A stretch of 64,000 bases of DNA from Collinsella aerofaciens ATCC 25986 (GTDB taxonomy: Bacteria; Actinomycetota; Coriobacteriia; Coriobacteriales; Coriobacteriaceae). This document shows positions 50,748 through 58,751 of the stretch, one piece after another. The notes below the pieces were generated by a model, which was not told the origin of the DNA, did not search any database, and saw only the letters and a list, made by a program, of their open reading frames with translations. Position 1 is the first letter of the stretch; each line of letters begins with the position of its first letter. Made by a program: the position numbers and the translations under genes. The stretch covers positions 558,001 through 622,000 of the forward strand of contig NZ_CP048433.1 of assembly GCF_010509075.1 (NCBI RefSeq), given 5' to 3'.

Positions 50748-52940
50748 ATGAGCATATTCGACAAAGGCTTCGACCCGCTGCAGGAGATTCAGAGGGCCAC
50801 TAAGACTGCCGGCGAGGCGGCGACCAGGATTGCCGAGGGGGCATCTGGGATGGCAGTAGCGGCAAGCGCTGCGGTTGCAGACGCGGCGACAATGGCTGGC
50901 GCGGCGGTCGCAGGGGCGACGGGCGGCGCGAAGGCCGCCCTCGACGAAATAGAGGCCGAAAGACTTGATGCGGAGAAGGCGGAGTACGCGCCCAAGGTAC
51001 AGGAAGCCCTGAGGGCGATTGAGGCGACCCGCGCACAGGAGCTACTCGGCTCATTCCAGGAGTCTCCACTTCCGTTGACGGAAGCCAATGCAGCCAAGGT
51101 GAAGTCAGCCTTCCCGATACCGAGGGAACAGACCGTCGTCTGGGCCGACGCCGAGTTCGACCTCAGGCCCAGCGGCATCGCCATGACCGAGAAGGGCGTC
51201 TACATCAAGGCGGACGCCGACGCGTTCGCCGTCCCGGGGAAGGAAAAGAGGCGGTCTCGCCTCTTCTACTTCGAGTGGGCGCACTTCGAACCAGGCTCCT
51301 TCGCCTCCGACGGTGAAAGCAACCTCGCGCTCACCGTCGATGAGGCGTGCCGGGGCCAGTTCATATCCCGCTGCCAGGCGCTCCGCGGCCTTGAGGATGA
51401 CCGCGCCGCCGGCATCGACAGCGAGCTTGCCACGGTGGGCGATACGGCGGTCAAAGCCGCGGCAGTCGCGGCGGCGGCGACCATCAACAGCAACGGGGAG
51501 GTCTTCGTCGAGCAACGGGCCGCGGTCAACAACCCCGCGGGCCACGGAGAGCTTGCCGAGGAGGCGAACAGCATCATCGACAGGCTCCAGGGCCACCAGG
51601 CCGAGATTCTGGGGAGGGACAACGCGAAGAACGGCGCCGACCGAAGCGTCGACGGCGTTCTGATCCAGACCAAGTACTACAAGACGGCGCGAGGGTCCCT
51701 CGAAGCGTGCTTCGACCCGAGCAGCCATCAGTATCGCTACCTCACAGAAGACCGCACGCCGATGCAGCTCGAAGTCCCGAAAGACCAGTACCAGCAGGTG
51801 CTCCGCGGTTTCGAGAAGAAGATCAGCCAAGGCAAGGTCCCCGGCGTCAGCGACCCCAAGGACGCCGAGAAGATCGTCCGCAAAGGCAAGCTCACATACG
51901 ACCAGGCGGTGAACCTCACCAAACCGGGAACGATTGAATCGGTGACCTATGACGCCGCGACCGGCGCGGTCACATGCTCCTGCGCGTTCGGCCTGTCGTT
52001 TCTGGCGACGACGTTCATGGCGTACAGGGAGACCAAGGACATCACCGGTGCCGTCCAGGCTGGCATCGCCGCCGGCGTCCAGGTGTTCGGCCTGTCCTTC
52101 GCCCAGCATATGGTCGTCTCGCAGCTCTCCAGAGCGGGGCTTTCCAACGCCTTGATGGCGCCCAGCCAGGCGTTGGTCGGCAAGCTCGGATTCAAGGCGT
52201 CCGCCACAATCGTCAACGGCCTGCGCGCCCTTACGGGCAAGACCGCCATCAGCGGGGCGGCCGCCTCCAAGCAGCTTGCGAAGATGCTAAGGGGCAACGC
52301 CGTCTCGGCGGCGGTGACTCTCGCCGTGTTCTCAGTCCCCGAGACCTACAGGCTCTTCCAGGGCAAGGCAAGTGGCGCCCAGTACGCCCAGAACATGGCA
52401 TGCCTCGCCACCTCGATCGCCGGGGGAATCGCCGGCGCCGCCGCAGCAGGTGTCGCGGCGGCGAAGGTCGGCGCCGTCGCCGGCACGGCGGTGTCGCCCG
52501 GCGTGGGGACCATCGTCGGCCTCGCGGGCGGCATGGTTGGCGGAACGGTCGGCACGGCGGCCGCGGGCGTAGTCGGCGGGATACTGTTCGAGGGCGACGG
52601 CGCGTCTTTCGGGCGGTACTTCAACGCCATGGTGTCGTGCATGGCGGTCGAGTACCTGCTCGACGGACGCGAGATGGACGAGCTGCTTGCCGCCCTAGAC
52701 GGCGTAAAGCCGGAAGAGTTCAAGGCGCTGATGGAGGAGACGCTCTCATCGCAGGACCAAGAGGCGAAGGTCCGGGCGTTCCTTGTCCCGTTGTTCGATG
52801 AGATCGTGTCGCGCAGAGAGCGCTTCGCGCTTCCCACCAGCAGTCAGATATCCGACGCCCTTGTCGAGTTCGAGCAGACGATGTGCGCGGACAATCACTC
52901 GGCCTCCACCGCCATGCGCACGACCTCTTCCATCGGGTAG
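50748..52940 (+). CDS. Large protein with glycine-rich membrane hairpins
   Basis: 730 residues; I do not know the family name. Residues 1-100 are Ala-rich helix; ~120-220 hold a folded domain (VVWADAEFDLRPSGIAMTE, KRRSRLFYFEWAHF) of PH-like look; ~305-400 include TKYYKTARGSLEACFDPSS. From ~415 several hydrophobic stretches appear (AFGLSFLATTFMA, GIAAGVQVFGLSF) and ~555-640 are Gly/Ala hairpins (AGGIAGAAAAGVAAAKVG, GIVGLAGGMVGGTVG-like) resembling glycine-zipper or pore-forming segments. The gene is divergent from pilin 1, with the palindrome between them. Its 3' end overlaps a convergent antitoxin gene by 46 nt. An effector or stress-related membrane protein is possible. Confidence 0.7.
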   Translation: MSIFDKGFDPLQEIQRATKTAGEAATRIAEGASGMAVAASAAVADAATMAGAAVAGATGGAKAALDEIEAERLDAEKAEYAPKVQEALRAIEATRAQELLGSFQESPLPLTEANAAKVKSAFPIPREQTVVWADAEFDLRPSGIAMTEKGVYIKADADAFAVPGKEKRRSRLFYFEWAHFEPGSFASDGESNLALTVDEACRGQFISRCQALRGLEDDRAAGIDSELATVGDTAVKAAAVAAAATINSNGEVFVEQRAAVNNPAGHGELAEEANSIIDRLQGHQAEILGRDNAKNGADRSVDGVLIQTKYYKTARGSLEACFDPSSHQYRYLTEDRTPMQLEVPKDQYQQVLRGFEKKISQGKVPGVSDPKDAEKIVRKGKLTYDQAVNLTKPGTIESVTYDAATGAVTCSCAFGLSFLATTFMAYRETKDITGAVQAGIAAGVQVFGLSFAQHMVVSQLSRAGLSNALMAPSQALVGKLGFKASATIVNGLRALTGKTAISGAAASKQLAKMLRGNAVSAAVTLAVFSVPETYRLFQGKASGAQYAQNMACLATSIAGGIAGAAAAGVAAAKVGAVAGTAVSPGVGTIVGLAGGMVGGTVGTAAAGVVGGILFEGDGASFGRYFNAMVSCMAVEYLLDGREMDELLAALDGVKPEEFKALMEETLSSQDQEAKVRAFLVPLFDEIVSRRERFALPTSSQISDALVEFEQTMCADNHSASTAMRTTSSIG

Positions 52941-53122
52941 CGGGTGCCGCCATCCCCGTCCAAGGCCTCGTTGTAGGCCTCGATGTCCGCCATGTCCTCA
53001 GCCTTCTCGAGCGCGGCCCTTCTCACGAACTCGGAAAAGGACATGCCCGCAGCGTCCGCACGGCCCTGAATCAAAGCCCTTTCGCCCTCATCGAACTTGA
53101 CCGCAATCTCGTACATCGCCAT
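52895..53122 (-). CDS. Ribbon-helix-helix antitoxin-like protein (RelB/DUF6290 type)
   Basis: 75 residues from ATG 53122 (GGGA 6 nt upstream). MYEIAVKFDEGERALIQ forms the strand and first helix, GMSFSEFVRRAALEKAED the second helix; the C-terminus is acidic (toxin-binding). No toxin gene follows: the downstream DNA is the antisense end of the 730-residue protein. It is therefore an orphan or acts as a regulator. An upstream in-frame ATG at 53236 has no ribosome site. Confidence 0.75.
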   Translation of the reverse strand: MAMYEIAVKFDEGERALIQGRADAAGMSFSEFVRRAALEKAEDMADIEAYNEALDGDGGTRYPMEEVVRMAVEAE

Positions 53123-53335
53123 GATTGTTCCCGTCAACGCCGTCATCTGATTGAGCCAATTATCCACCCACCGCGTACGCCCTGAATTCCAAATGCCAAG
53201 CAGGGGAGAAAACCGAGAACCCGAAGGCATTATCAAATCGGGCGATTACGGGAGCAAACAGGATGACGTGCTCGGAGTCCGTCCCGTTATCTGGGTCAAA
53301 TTGAATTAGACACCGGCTCTCAAAACGGCTGAAAC

Positions 53336-53371
53336 GAGAAGCCGTCCTCGATGCGCCGGGGTCGGCTTCTC
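53336..53371 (-). terminator. Probable terminator of pilin gene 2
   Basis: GAGAAGCCG (53336-53344) pairs with CGGCTTCTC (53363-53371); on the minus strand GTTTC follows. Weak U-run. Confidence 0.5.
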
Positions 53372-53585
53372 GCACTGAGTTCGATACCGGTTAACGCCAC
53401 GCTTTGGGAGAGATCACACCGGGCGCCCCGGAGTTGAACGCATAATTTGCAGCGCTCGGATCGATAATCCACTCCGAGCAGTCGAGGCTCAGGTTGTTGC
53501 AGTCTGAGAACATCCAATAGCATCCATATGGCTTGAAATCAGCCGTGGAGATAGGACCGAATTCGATAGATTCCAGATTATGGCA

Positions 53586-53613
53586 ATATGCGAATGCCGA
53601 TATGCGAATGCCG
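53586..53613 (-). repeat. 14-bp tandem duplication in pilin 2
   Basis: ATATGCGAATGCCG occurs twice in direct tandem. 14 is not a multiple of 3, so two copies break the frame and one restores it. Confidence 0.92.
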
Positions 53614-54234
53614 ATACAGCGGTCACGCAATGAGATAAATCCCATGTCGATAGATCCAGGTCTCTCACATTCCCGCAGTTATAGAAAATATGCTCGATAC
53701 CGGAGACCGAACTGGTATCGAGCTTCGACACATCAAACGAAATGCAATTCTTGAATTGATGGAACCAGAAGGAGATGCTGATCGGCTTAATGCCGCCGTC
53801 AACGACGGACACGCTCCGACAATCACTTGAACGGCTATACCACGGAGCGTTTGTCGCATCGTTTGAGTAGTTGTAGTCTATCGGTGTATAGCGATCCGTC
53901 TCGAATCCCGTATACAGCGCAGTCACCTTGCGGTAGTTGAACATGTCTCCTACCTTGGGCACCCCGCGCCTCTTGTAGAACATGAGGCTGTGGTCGTCCT
54001 CGGAGTAGACCGCGAACGCCGTGCCGTTCTCAGGGTCGGGGATGTCCTCCGGCTCGTAGAAGTTCTCGCCCGTCGTGCCAGACCCGATGGCGCCCGCCAC
54101 CGTGTTGAACTGGTTTCTGATGGCAGACGAGACCCACGGCCCCGCGATCAAGATAACCAAGACTATAATCGCGATGATCAGGACGTACTCTACTGTCGAC
54201 TGCCCCTTCGGACGGCGGGTAAATCTCGGAGATA

Positions 54235-54245
54235 CCCCCCCCCCC
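54235..54245 (-). repeat. Poly-G tract (G11) in the pilin 2 leader
   Basis: Eleven consecutive G on the coding strand, 8 codons after the ATG. G10 or G13 would open the pilin frame. Confidence 0.9.
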
Positions 54246-54341
54246 GAAAGGAATTTCCGCTGCGTTCATGTGCGGCTCCTCTCGGATTGGATTGGCTGAC
54301 GCCGTAGAGGATAGACATGACCTCGCCAGCTAACCAGACAA

Positions 54342-54354
54342 TGCCGCTGCGGCA
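54342..54354. promoter_or_regulatory. Palindrome TGCCGCTGCGGCA upstream of pilin 2
   Basis: 13-bp palindrome 73-85 nt upstream of the pilin 2 ATG, matching the one upstream of pilin 1. Inference: common regulator. Confidence 0.5.
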
Positions 54355-54434
54355 ATCACACTAAGAGGGCAAGGCGTTCGGAGTGACGTCCCGTTTCAAA
54401 ACGTATGCGTTTCACCATGAGAGAGGGATCTGTC

Positions 54435-54946
54435 ATGAGCTGGAAACCGAGAAAATGCGTTATCGCCTTACTGACTTTGGCGACTCTGACGTGTTTCGCC
54501 GCCTTAATCGCCGTCAATATCAAACCGCAACACGATGCTTATCCCTCATCTTTGTCCATTAAAATGGGCCAAGATTTCAGCCTCGGCCGAAACGTCAATT
54601 ATTTTGACAAGCTAAAACCTAATGAGGAAAACATCTTGATGTTCTGGGCATCGTGGTGTTCGCACTGTGAATCTCTCATAGAGGATATGCAACAACTTGA
54701 TAATTTCGCAGCCTTAAGGAAGAACCTTTTCACTGTTTCCGAGGACGCACAATTAAAGAAGCCTCGGTCCATGAAGGAGACTTTCCCATATACATAGATT
54801 AAGATAAGACCGTGTATGACCAATATGAACTTGAGCATCTTCCGTCCGTATTCATACTGGATGATCAAGGAAACATCATCGGCTTATCCGAAGGAGAGGA
54901 AGAACCTCTTGCCTTATTAAAGAAATACGCCGAATACAACGGATAG
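54435..54946 (+). pseudogene. TlpA-like membrane-anchored thioredoxin, broken
   Basis: ATG 54435 (AGAGGGA upstream) starts an N-terminal anchor (VIALLTLATLTCFAALIAV) and a thioredoxin-like domain with FWASWCSHCESL (CXXC) up to TFPYT and stop at 54797. The second half, YDQYELEHLPSVFILDDQG with the cis-Pro region, continues in another frame to 54946, after a further TAA. An indel plus a nonsense change near 54787-54806 are needed to explain it. Such proteins handle disulfides outside the membrane. Just downstream is a secreted peptide gene with four cysteines. Confidence 0.7.
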
Positions 54947-55002
54947 AAAGCTGAAGGAGGCGACATCGAGTAACTATCAAAGGCCAGATTAAGGAGCCCG
55001 CC

Positions 55003-55408
55003 ATGAAGAAATGCCTACCCTCCATCGTCTCAGCAACTCTTTGCCTCTCCCTTGTCATGACACCATTTGTGCCCGTTGCGGCAGCCCATGCCGACGAGGG
55101 ATCTCCCGCCGAGAGCAGCGATATCTACGTCGGAGTCAACTACGACGAAAATTACGATATATCCCTTTTTTGAGCGCGGGCGCTGCACGGATTCATATTC
55201 CAAGGCGTGGTGCGATTCTCACGGATCTGCAAATAACCGCCCCGTCCCTCACAAGGTCAAGTTGAACGCGAAGGAGGAGGCTTGCCTGCGCGATCCCTAC
55301 CTTGCTGGCACCGCTGAAGTTATCGCCGGTCTCGTGACAACCGGTCCTAGCGGCGGCTTTTTTGCAACCGCAATGACATCGTACCGACTTTTCACTTGCA
55401 TGTTCTGA
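55003..55408 (+). pseudogene. Secreted Cys-containing peptide, frameshifted at a T tract
   Basis: AAGGAG and ATG 55003 start a clear Sec signal peptide (IVSATLCLSLVMTPFVPVAAA, cleavage about AHA-DE). The frame stops at 55171 after six T (55166-55171). With five T it continues FERGRCTDSYSKAWCDSHG, NRPVPHKVKLNAKEEACLRD and a Gly-rich hydrophobic end GLVTTGPSGGFFATAMTSYR, to 55408: a ~134-residue precursor whose mature part has four cysteines. The layout (signal peptide, Cys pairs, hydrophobic end, small membrane protein next) resembles secreted bacteriocin loci, but no family is recognised. Confidence 0.6.
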
Positions 55409-55420
55409 AAGGAAGTTGCC

Positions 55421-55660
55421 ATGTTGTCGCAAAACCAATCGAGATACTTGACCACAATCGGCTTTGCCCTGCTTGCATTACTCTTTGCTAGCGACCTTTT
55501 GCTGAAACCGCCCAAGGAACTCGTTTCGCTTGCCATAGCCTGCATTTCCGCCCTTTACTTTACGGCAACCCTATTCGTCGGACTAAAGGAGAGGAAAAAA
55601 GGCGCAGTCGTTGCGTCCGCCGTAGGCGTGATCACAGCCATTGCCTCATTCTTTATCTGA
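55421..55660 (+). CDS. Small membrane protein next to the secreted peptide
   Basis: 79 residues with three spans (LTTIGFALLALLFASDLLL, LVSLAIACISALYFTATLF, AVVASAVGVITAIASFFI). GAAAGGAAG precedes the ATG, 12 nt after the peptide gene. Size and position suggest an immunity-type partner; that is inference only. Confidence 0.6.
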   Translation: MLSQNQSRYLTTIGFALLALLFASDLLLKPPKELVSLAIACISALYFTATLFVGLKERKKGAVVASAVGVITAIASFFI

Positions 55661-55672
55661 CACATTGGTGAT

Positions 55673-56005
55673 CTAGGGGCGATATCGTAGGAATACGACC
55701 GGGAGAGCCGGGACCAGATTGCCCGGGTTGCCCGGTCGGCTCGCGCGACGGCGCGGCGGTTCGACAGAAAGCTCTCCGGACTTCACGCCGTTTCTGATCG
55801 CATTGTAGACAGCCATCTCGTCTTCGCAGTCGGCGAGCACGCGGTGTGCGTCGTCGTTTTGGATGTACAGTAAATCTCGAAGGTCCTCCATGCACCAGCG
55901 TCCGAGATTTGGCCATGCGCGTCGCGCGAGCTGATAAGTGTCGATTGCGATGTTGTAGTTAAAGTCGAGACCAAAGCCGTCCCAGGCAGAACGGCATTGT
56001 TTCCT
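55673..56005 (-). pseudogene. DnaQ-like 3'-5' exonuclease, C-terminal remnant
   Basis: The minus frame reads WDGFGLDFNYNIAIDTYQLA, RRAWPNLGRWCMEDLRDLL, NDDAHRVLADCEDEMAVYN to the stop at 55673: the last exonuclease motifs (HxxxxD) of the DnaQ fold. In-frame stops lie just upstream of 56005 and the first catalytic DxE is absent, so it is a fragment. Confidence 0.65.
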
Positions 56006-56031
56006 TGATTATCAACTTCATCCGGACACTT

Positions 56032-56067
56032 CCCGCATTCATCCGTGTGTGTACGGATGAATGCGGG
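56032..56067. repeat. Perfect 15-bp inverted repeat
   Basis: CCCGCATTCATCCGT (56032-56046) and ACGGATGAATGCGGG (56053-56067) across GTGTGT. No U-run follows on either strand. It stands at the edge of the exonuclease remnant and could be a mobile-element scar or a transcription block. Confidence 0.7.
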
Positions 56068-56340
56068 AATCCGATACCCTGAGGGCCGGATCGGCCGAGC
56101 CACTGGGCACAAGCGGGACACGGTCCAGAGGATGCCGGGGCGCGGGGTCCCGTGCGGGGAGATCACGAGGGAGCCGGGCAGGTCGCCCTCGACGATGAGC
56201 GCAGAGATACCGTCGCGCCCACCCATGAAAAGAGGGTTCCCTCGCAGGCGCCGCATCCGCACGCCCCCGCAAAGAAACCCTCGCACTCGCATCTCTACCT
56301 GCGAACCCGTATGCAGCCTCGCGCGTGTGTTCCGCAGTTG

Positions 56341-57132
56341 CTAGTCGCGGTAGAACGACCCCATGTAGCGGATGTACTCGTCCTCGGTGTGGTTTGCCTT
56401 CCAGTCGTGGACGGAGTCCTTGTTGCGCTGGCCGGCGATGACGGAGAGCTCCTTACCCAGCTTCTCAAAGGCCTCGTCAACGCACTCCTCGGGGGTGAGG
56501 GCGATCTTCATGACGGCCTCGCCCTGCGGGCCGCCGGGGAGGTTGGACAGCAGGCTGGGGGTTAGGGTGGTGCCGAGGGTGATGACCTCGACGTCGACGC
56601 CGGTGCCCTCGCACTCGCAGGCCACGGCCTCGGTCATCTTGAGGATGAAGGCCTTGCCCGCGCCGTACTGGCCGTTCCAGGGGCTGGAGCTGATGCCGGT
56701 CATCGACGAGACGTTGATCACGGCGCCGCGGTCCTGGGCGGCAAAGATCCGCATGTAGTGGTGGAAGCACTTGAGGAAGGTCACGACGTTGACGTTGATC
56801 ATGGCCTCGTGCTTCTCCCAGGGGGTGTCCTGGATCTTACCGAAGCTGTGCAGGCAGGCCACGTAGCTCATGAAGCCCATGTCCAGGCCCTCGGTCGCGG
56901 CGAAGACGGTCTCGGCAGCGCCGGGCTGGCTAAAGTCGGCGCGCACGACCTTGGTCTCCACGCCGTAGGTCTCGCGGATCTCGCCTGCGAGCACGTTCAG
57001 CTTCTCCTCGCGACGGCCGACCATGACGACGTTCATGCCGCCGGCGGCGATCTTCTCGCAGAACGCCTTGCCGACGCCCTCGGTCGCGCCCAGGATCAGG
57101 CCCCACTCACCGTACTTCTCCCTCAGGTTCAT
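56341..57132 (-). CDS. NADPH-dependent 7beta-hydroxysteroid dehydrogenase (bile acids)
   Basis: SDR that interconverts 7-oxo and 7beta-hydroxy bile acids, for example 7-oxolithocholate to ursodeoxycholate, with NADPH. 263 residues from ATG 57132 (AGAGG upstream). I recognise the sequence as the characterised C. aerofaciens enzyme. GATEGVG cofactor loop (15-21), VGRREEK with the Arg pair that selects NADPH (~38-44), NVSSM with catalytic Ser143, YGAGK with Tyr156 and Lys160. It stands alone between gene remnants, so it is probably monocistronic. Sequence identity is recalled, not searched. Confidence 0.93.
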   Translation of the reverse strand: MNLREKYGEWGLILGATEGVGKAFCEKIAAGGMNVVMVGRREEKLNVLAGEIRETYGVETKVVRADFSQPGAAETVFAATEGLDMGFMSYVACLHSFGKIQDTPWEKHEAMINVNVVTFLKCFHHYMRIFAAQDRGAVINVSSMTGISSSPWNGQYGAGKAFILKMTEAVACECEGTGVDVEVITLGTTLTPSLLSNLPGGPQGEAVMKIALTPEECVDEAFEKLGKELSVIAGQRNKDSVHDWKANHTEDEYIRYMGSFYRD

Positions 57133-57567
57133 GCTGCATCCTCTCTCTCGATGCCCATGCGGGCACATCTCCTTTAGCGTGCGACCGCACAGCCGCACAC
57201 GGTGCACCATTATGCGCTGAACAAGAGGGGAGCGTGTTCACGACTTTGCGAACGAGCCCGTAACAACGATGAACGGTGTCGGTCTATCACCGCGAAGAAA
57301 CCCTTGCGGCATCGAGAGAGGAGGTGCTGGCAGGTGGAACCAAAAGGTGAACGCCGCCCTGGCGTGAGCGGCGTTCGGTGTGGTTTTACTCACCTTGCTA
57401 GCTGTTCACCAGGAGGGTATTGCGACCTCCGGTCGCCTTTGCTGTATCCCCTTGTGTGCCCATGTACAAAGGGATGCATCGCTATTCTGCGCCGGTGCTC
57501 GACGTCACCGCTTCGGTGGGCTCGGCAAATACGTTTCTCGCAATGTTCATGGTCGGCGTGATGCTCG
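57133..57567. other. Region upstream of the 7beta-HSDH gene
   Basis: Holds the 7beta-HSDH promoter (not pinned down) and a 9-bp hairpin GAACGCCGC/GCGGCGTTC at 57349-57376. No credible gene. Confidence 0.35.
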
Positions 57568-57831
57568 ATGTGCACATCGATGCCGAAGACCTGGGACCTC
57601 ATGCGCCTCATCGACTACGTTGCGGCGCGCGGCGCGTGGAGTCTGCGCGAACTCGGCTGCGTCGGCTTTTCCGGCGGTGGCATGCAGACGCTCTACCTCG
57701 CTGCGCTCGACGAGCGCGTGCGCTGGGCGCTCATCAGCGGCTACCTCTACGGCGTGCGCGACGCGCTGCTCACCCTCAACAATAACTGTAGCTGCAACTA
57801 CCAACATAGCCCTCGCGGCTACTTCCTGTGA
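57568..57831 (+). pseudogene. Alpha/beta hydrolase (esterase-like) fragment
   Basis: The frame reads LIDYVAARGAWSLRELGCVGFSGGGMQTLYLAALDE-like sequence with the nucleophile elbow GFSGGGMQT, then WALISGYLYGVRDALL and NNNCSCNY, as in acetylesterase-type hydrolases. N-terminal strands and the C-terminal Asp/His part are missing, so it is a remnant. Confidence 0.65.
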
Positions 57832-57980
57832 GAGTTTTTTGTTAAAGCAACGGCGCGAGAGTCCTCGTGGCACCCAGCAGCATCCTCCATATGTCTGGAC
57901 TCTCTATGGCTGCGCTGGATAGACATCGCCGGAACGGGTATAGTATCGAAAGTTTTGTCGTTAACCAGCGGGGGAGTCCT

Positions 57981-58685
57981 GTGGGCATCAAAAAGAAGAT
58001 CAAAAAGGAGCTTATCGGCACTTCCGATTACCCGTCGAATAAGATCTTTACGATCTCCAATTTCATCACCTTTACGCGCCTGATCCTCACCCTGGTATTT
58101 CTGTACCTGTTTGTGACGGATAACAACCGTGTCATCGCCATCGTTATCTACGCCGTTGCCGCCTCCACCGACTGGATGGACGGTCAGATCGCCCGCATGA
58201 CTAAGACGGTCTCGTGGCTCGGCAAGGTCATGGATCCCATTTGCGACCGTGCGCTGCTGTTCACCGGCGTACTTGGACTGGTGGTCCGCGGAGAGCTGCC
58301 CATCTGGGTCTGCGTACTCATTATTGGCCGCGACATCTATCTGGGCATCGGCACGCTTATCGTGCGTCATTATCACCGTCGCCCCATCGATGTGGTCTTT
58401 CCCGGAAAGATTGCCACGGCGCTGCTCATGACCGGCTTCTCACTCATGCTGCTCGGTTTCCCCGTTATTGACGGCCTGCACCTTTTATCTTCAACCCTTA
58501 CGGCCTTCCCGGGCCTCAACGGAAGCTCGGTGCCCCTCGGCATCTTCTTTGTGTACGGCGGCGTGATCTTCTCCATGCTCACGGCTGTCATCTACTCCAT
58601 TAAGGGCGGAGTGGCCATTAAACAGGCTCTCGCGCATCCCGAGGACGAGGACATCGACTTTCTGAACCCTGAAATCGAAGACTGA
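57981..58685 (+). CDS. CDP-alcohol phosphatidyltransferase (PgsA-like)
   Basis: Membrane enzyme joining CDP-diacylglycerol and an alcohol phosphate, most likely glycerol-3-phosphate. 234 residues from GTG 57981 (GGGGGAG 5 nt upstream); longer in-frame starts have no ribosome site. Catalytic motif DWMDGQIARMTKTVSWLGKV with MDPICDR gives the DG..AR..G..D..D signature; about five spans. It is followed by FHA and MerR genes, an arrangement also seen around pgsA/garA in other actinomycetes. Confidence 0.9.
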   Translation: MGIKKKIKKELIGTSDYPSNKIFTISNFITFTRLILTLVFLYLFVTDNNRVIAIVIYAVAASTDWMDGQIARMTKTVSWLGKVMDPICDRALLFTGVLGLVVRGELPIWVCVLIIGRDIYLGIGTLIVRHYHRRPIDVVFPGKIATALLMTGFSLMLLGFPVIDGLHLLSSTLTAFPGLNGSSVPLGIFFVYGGVIFSMLTAVIYSIKGGVAIKQALAHPEDEDIDFLNPEIED

Positions 58686-58751
58686 TTCGTTGGGGTATGA
58701 TTACGTACGGTTCATTATTTGCGGCACGTCCGCGATAAGTTAGGGGTTGTC

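Larger units (their letters stand above)
53391..54269 (-). pseudogene. Flp-type pilin with BspA-like repeats, out of frame at two sites
   Basis: ATG 54269 (GAGAGGAG upstream) starts MNAAEIPFGGG; with 11 G (C11 at 54235-54245) the frame leaves the pilin. With 10 G it reads VSPRFTRRPKG, then Q1-S-T-V-E5-Y and VLIIAIIVLVILIAGPW, a Flp-type prepilin parallel to pilin 1. The body has DUF285/BspA-type repeats (LDTSSVSGIEHIFYNCG, LDLSTWDLSHC). A 14-bp tandem duplication (53586-53613) shifts the frame again; with a single copy it continues AVSAFAYCHNLESIEFG to the stop at 53391. Corrected length is about 287 residues. It may be phase-off rather than dead at the G tract; the duplication is an additional lesion or a second switch. 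Confidence 0.8.

Noticed and set aside
55783-56292. 169-codon minus-strand frame
   Set aside because: It crosses the exonuclease remnant in the wrong frame and the 15-bp inverted repeat; no ribosome site.
56341-57132. Generic SDR or 7alpha-HSDH assignment
   Set aside because: The sequence and the GRREEK cofactor segment match my memory of the characterised C. aerofaciens 7beta-HSDH, so the specific call is kept.
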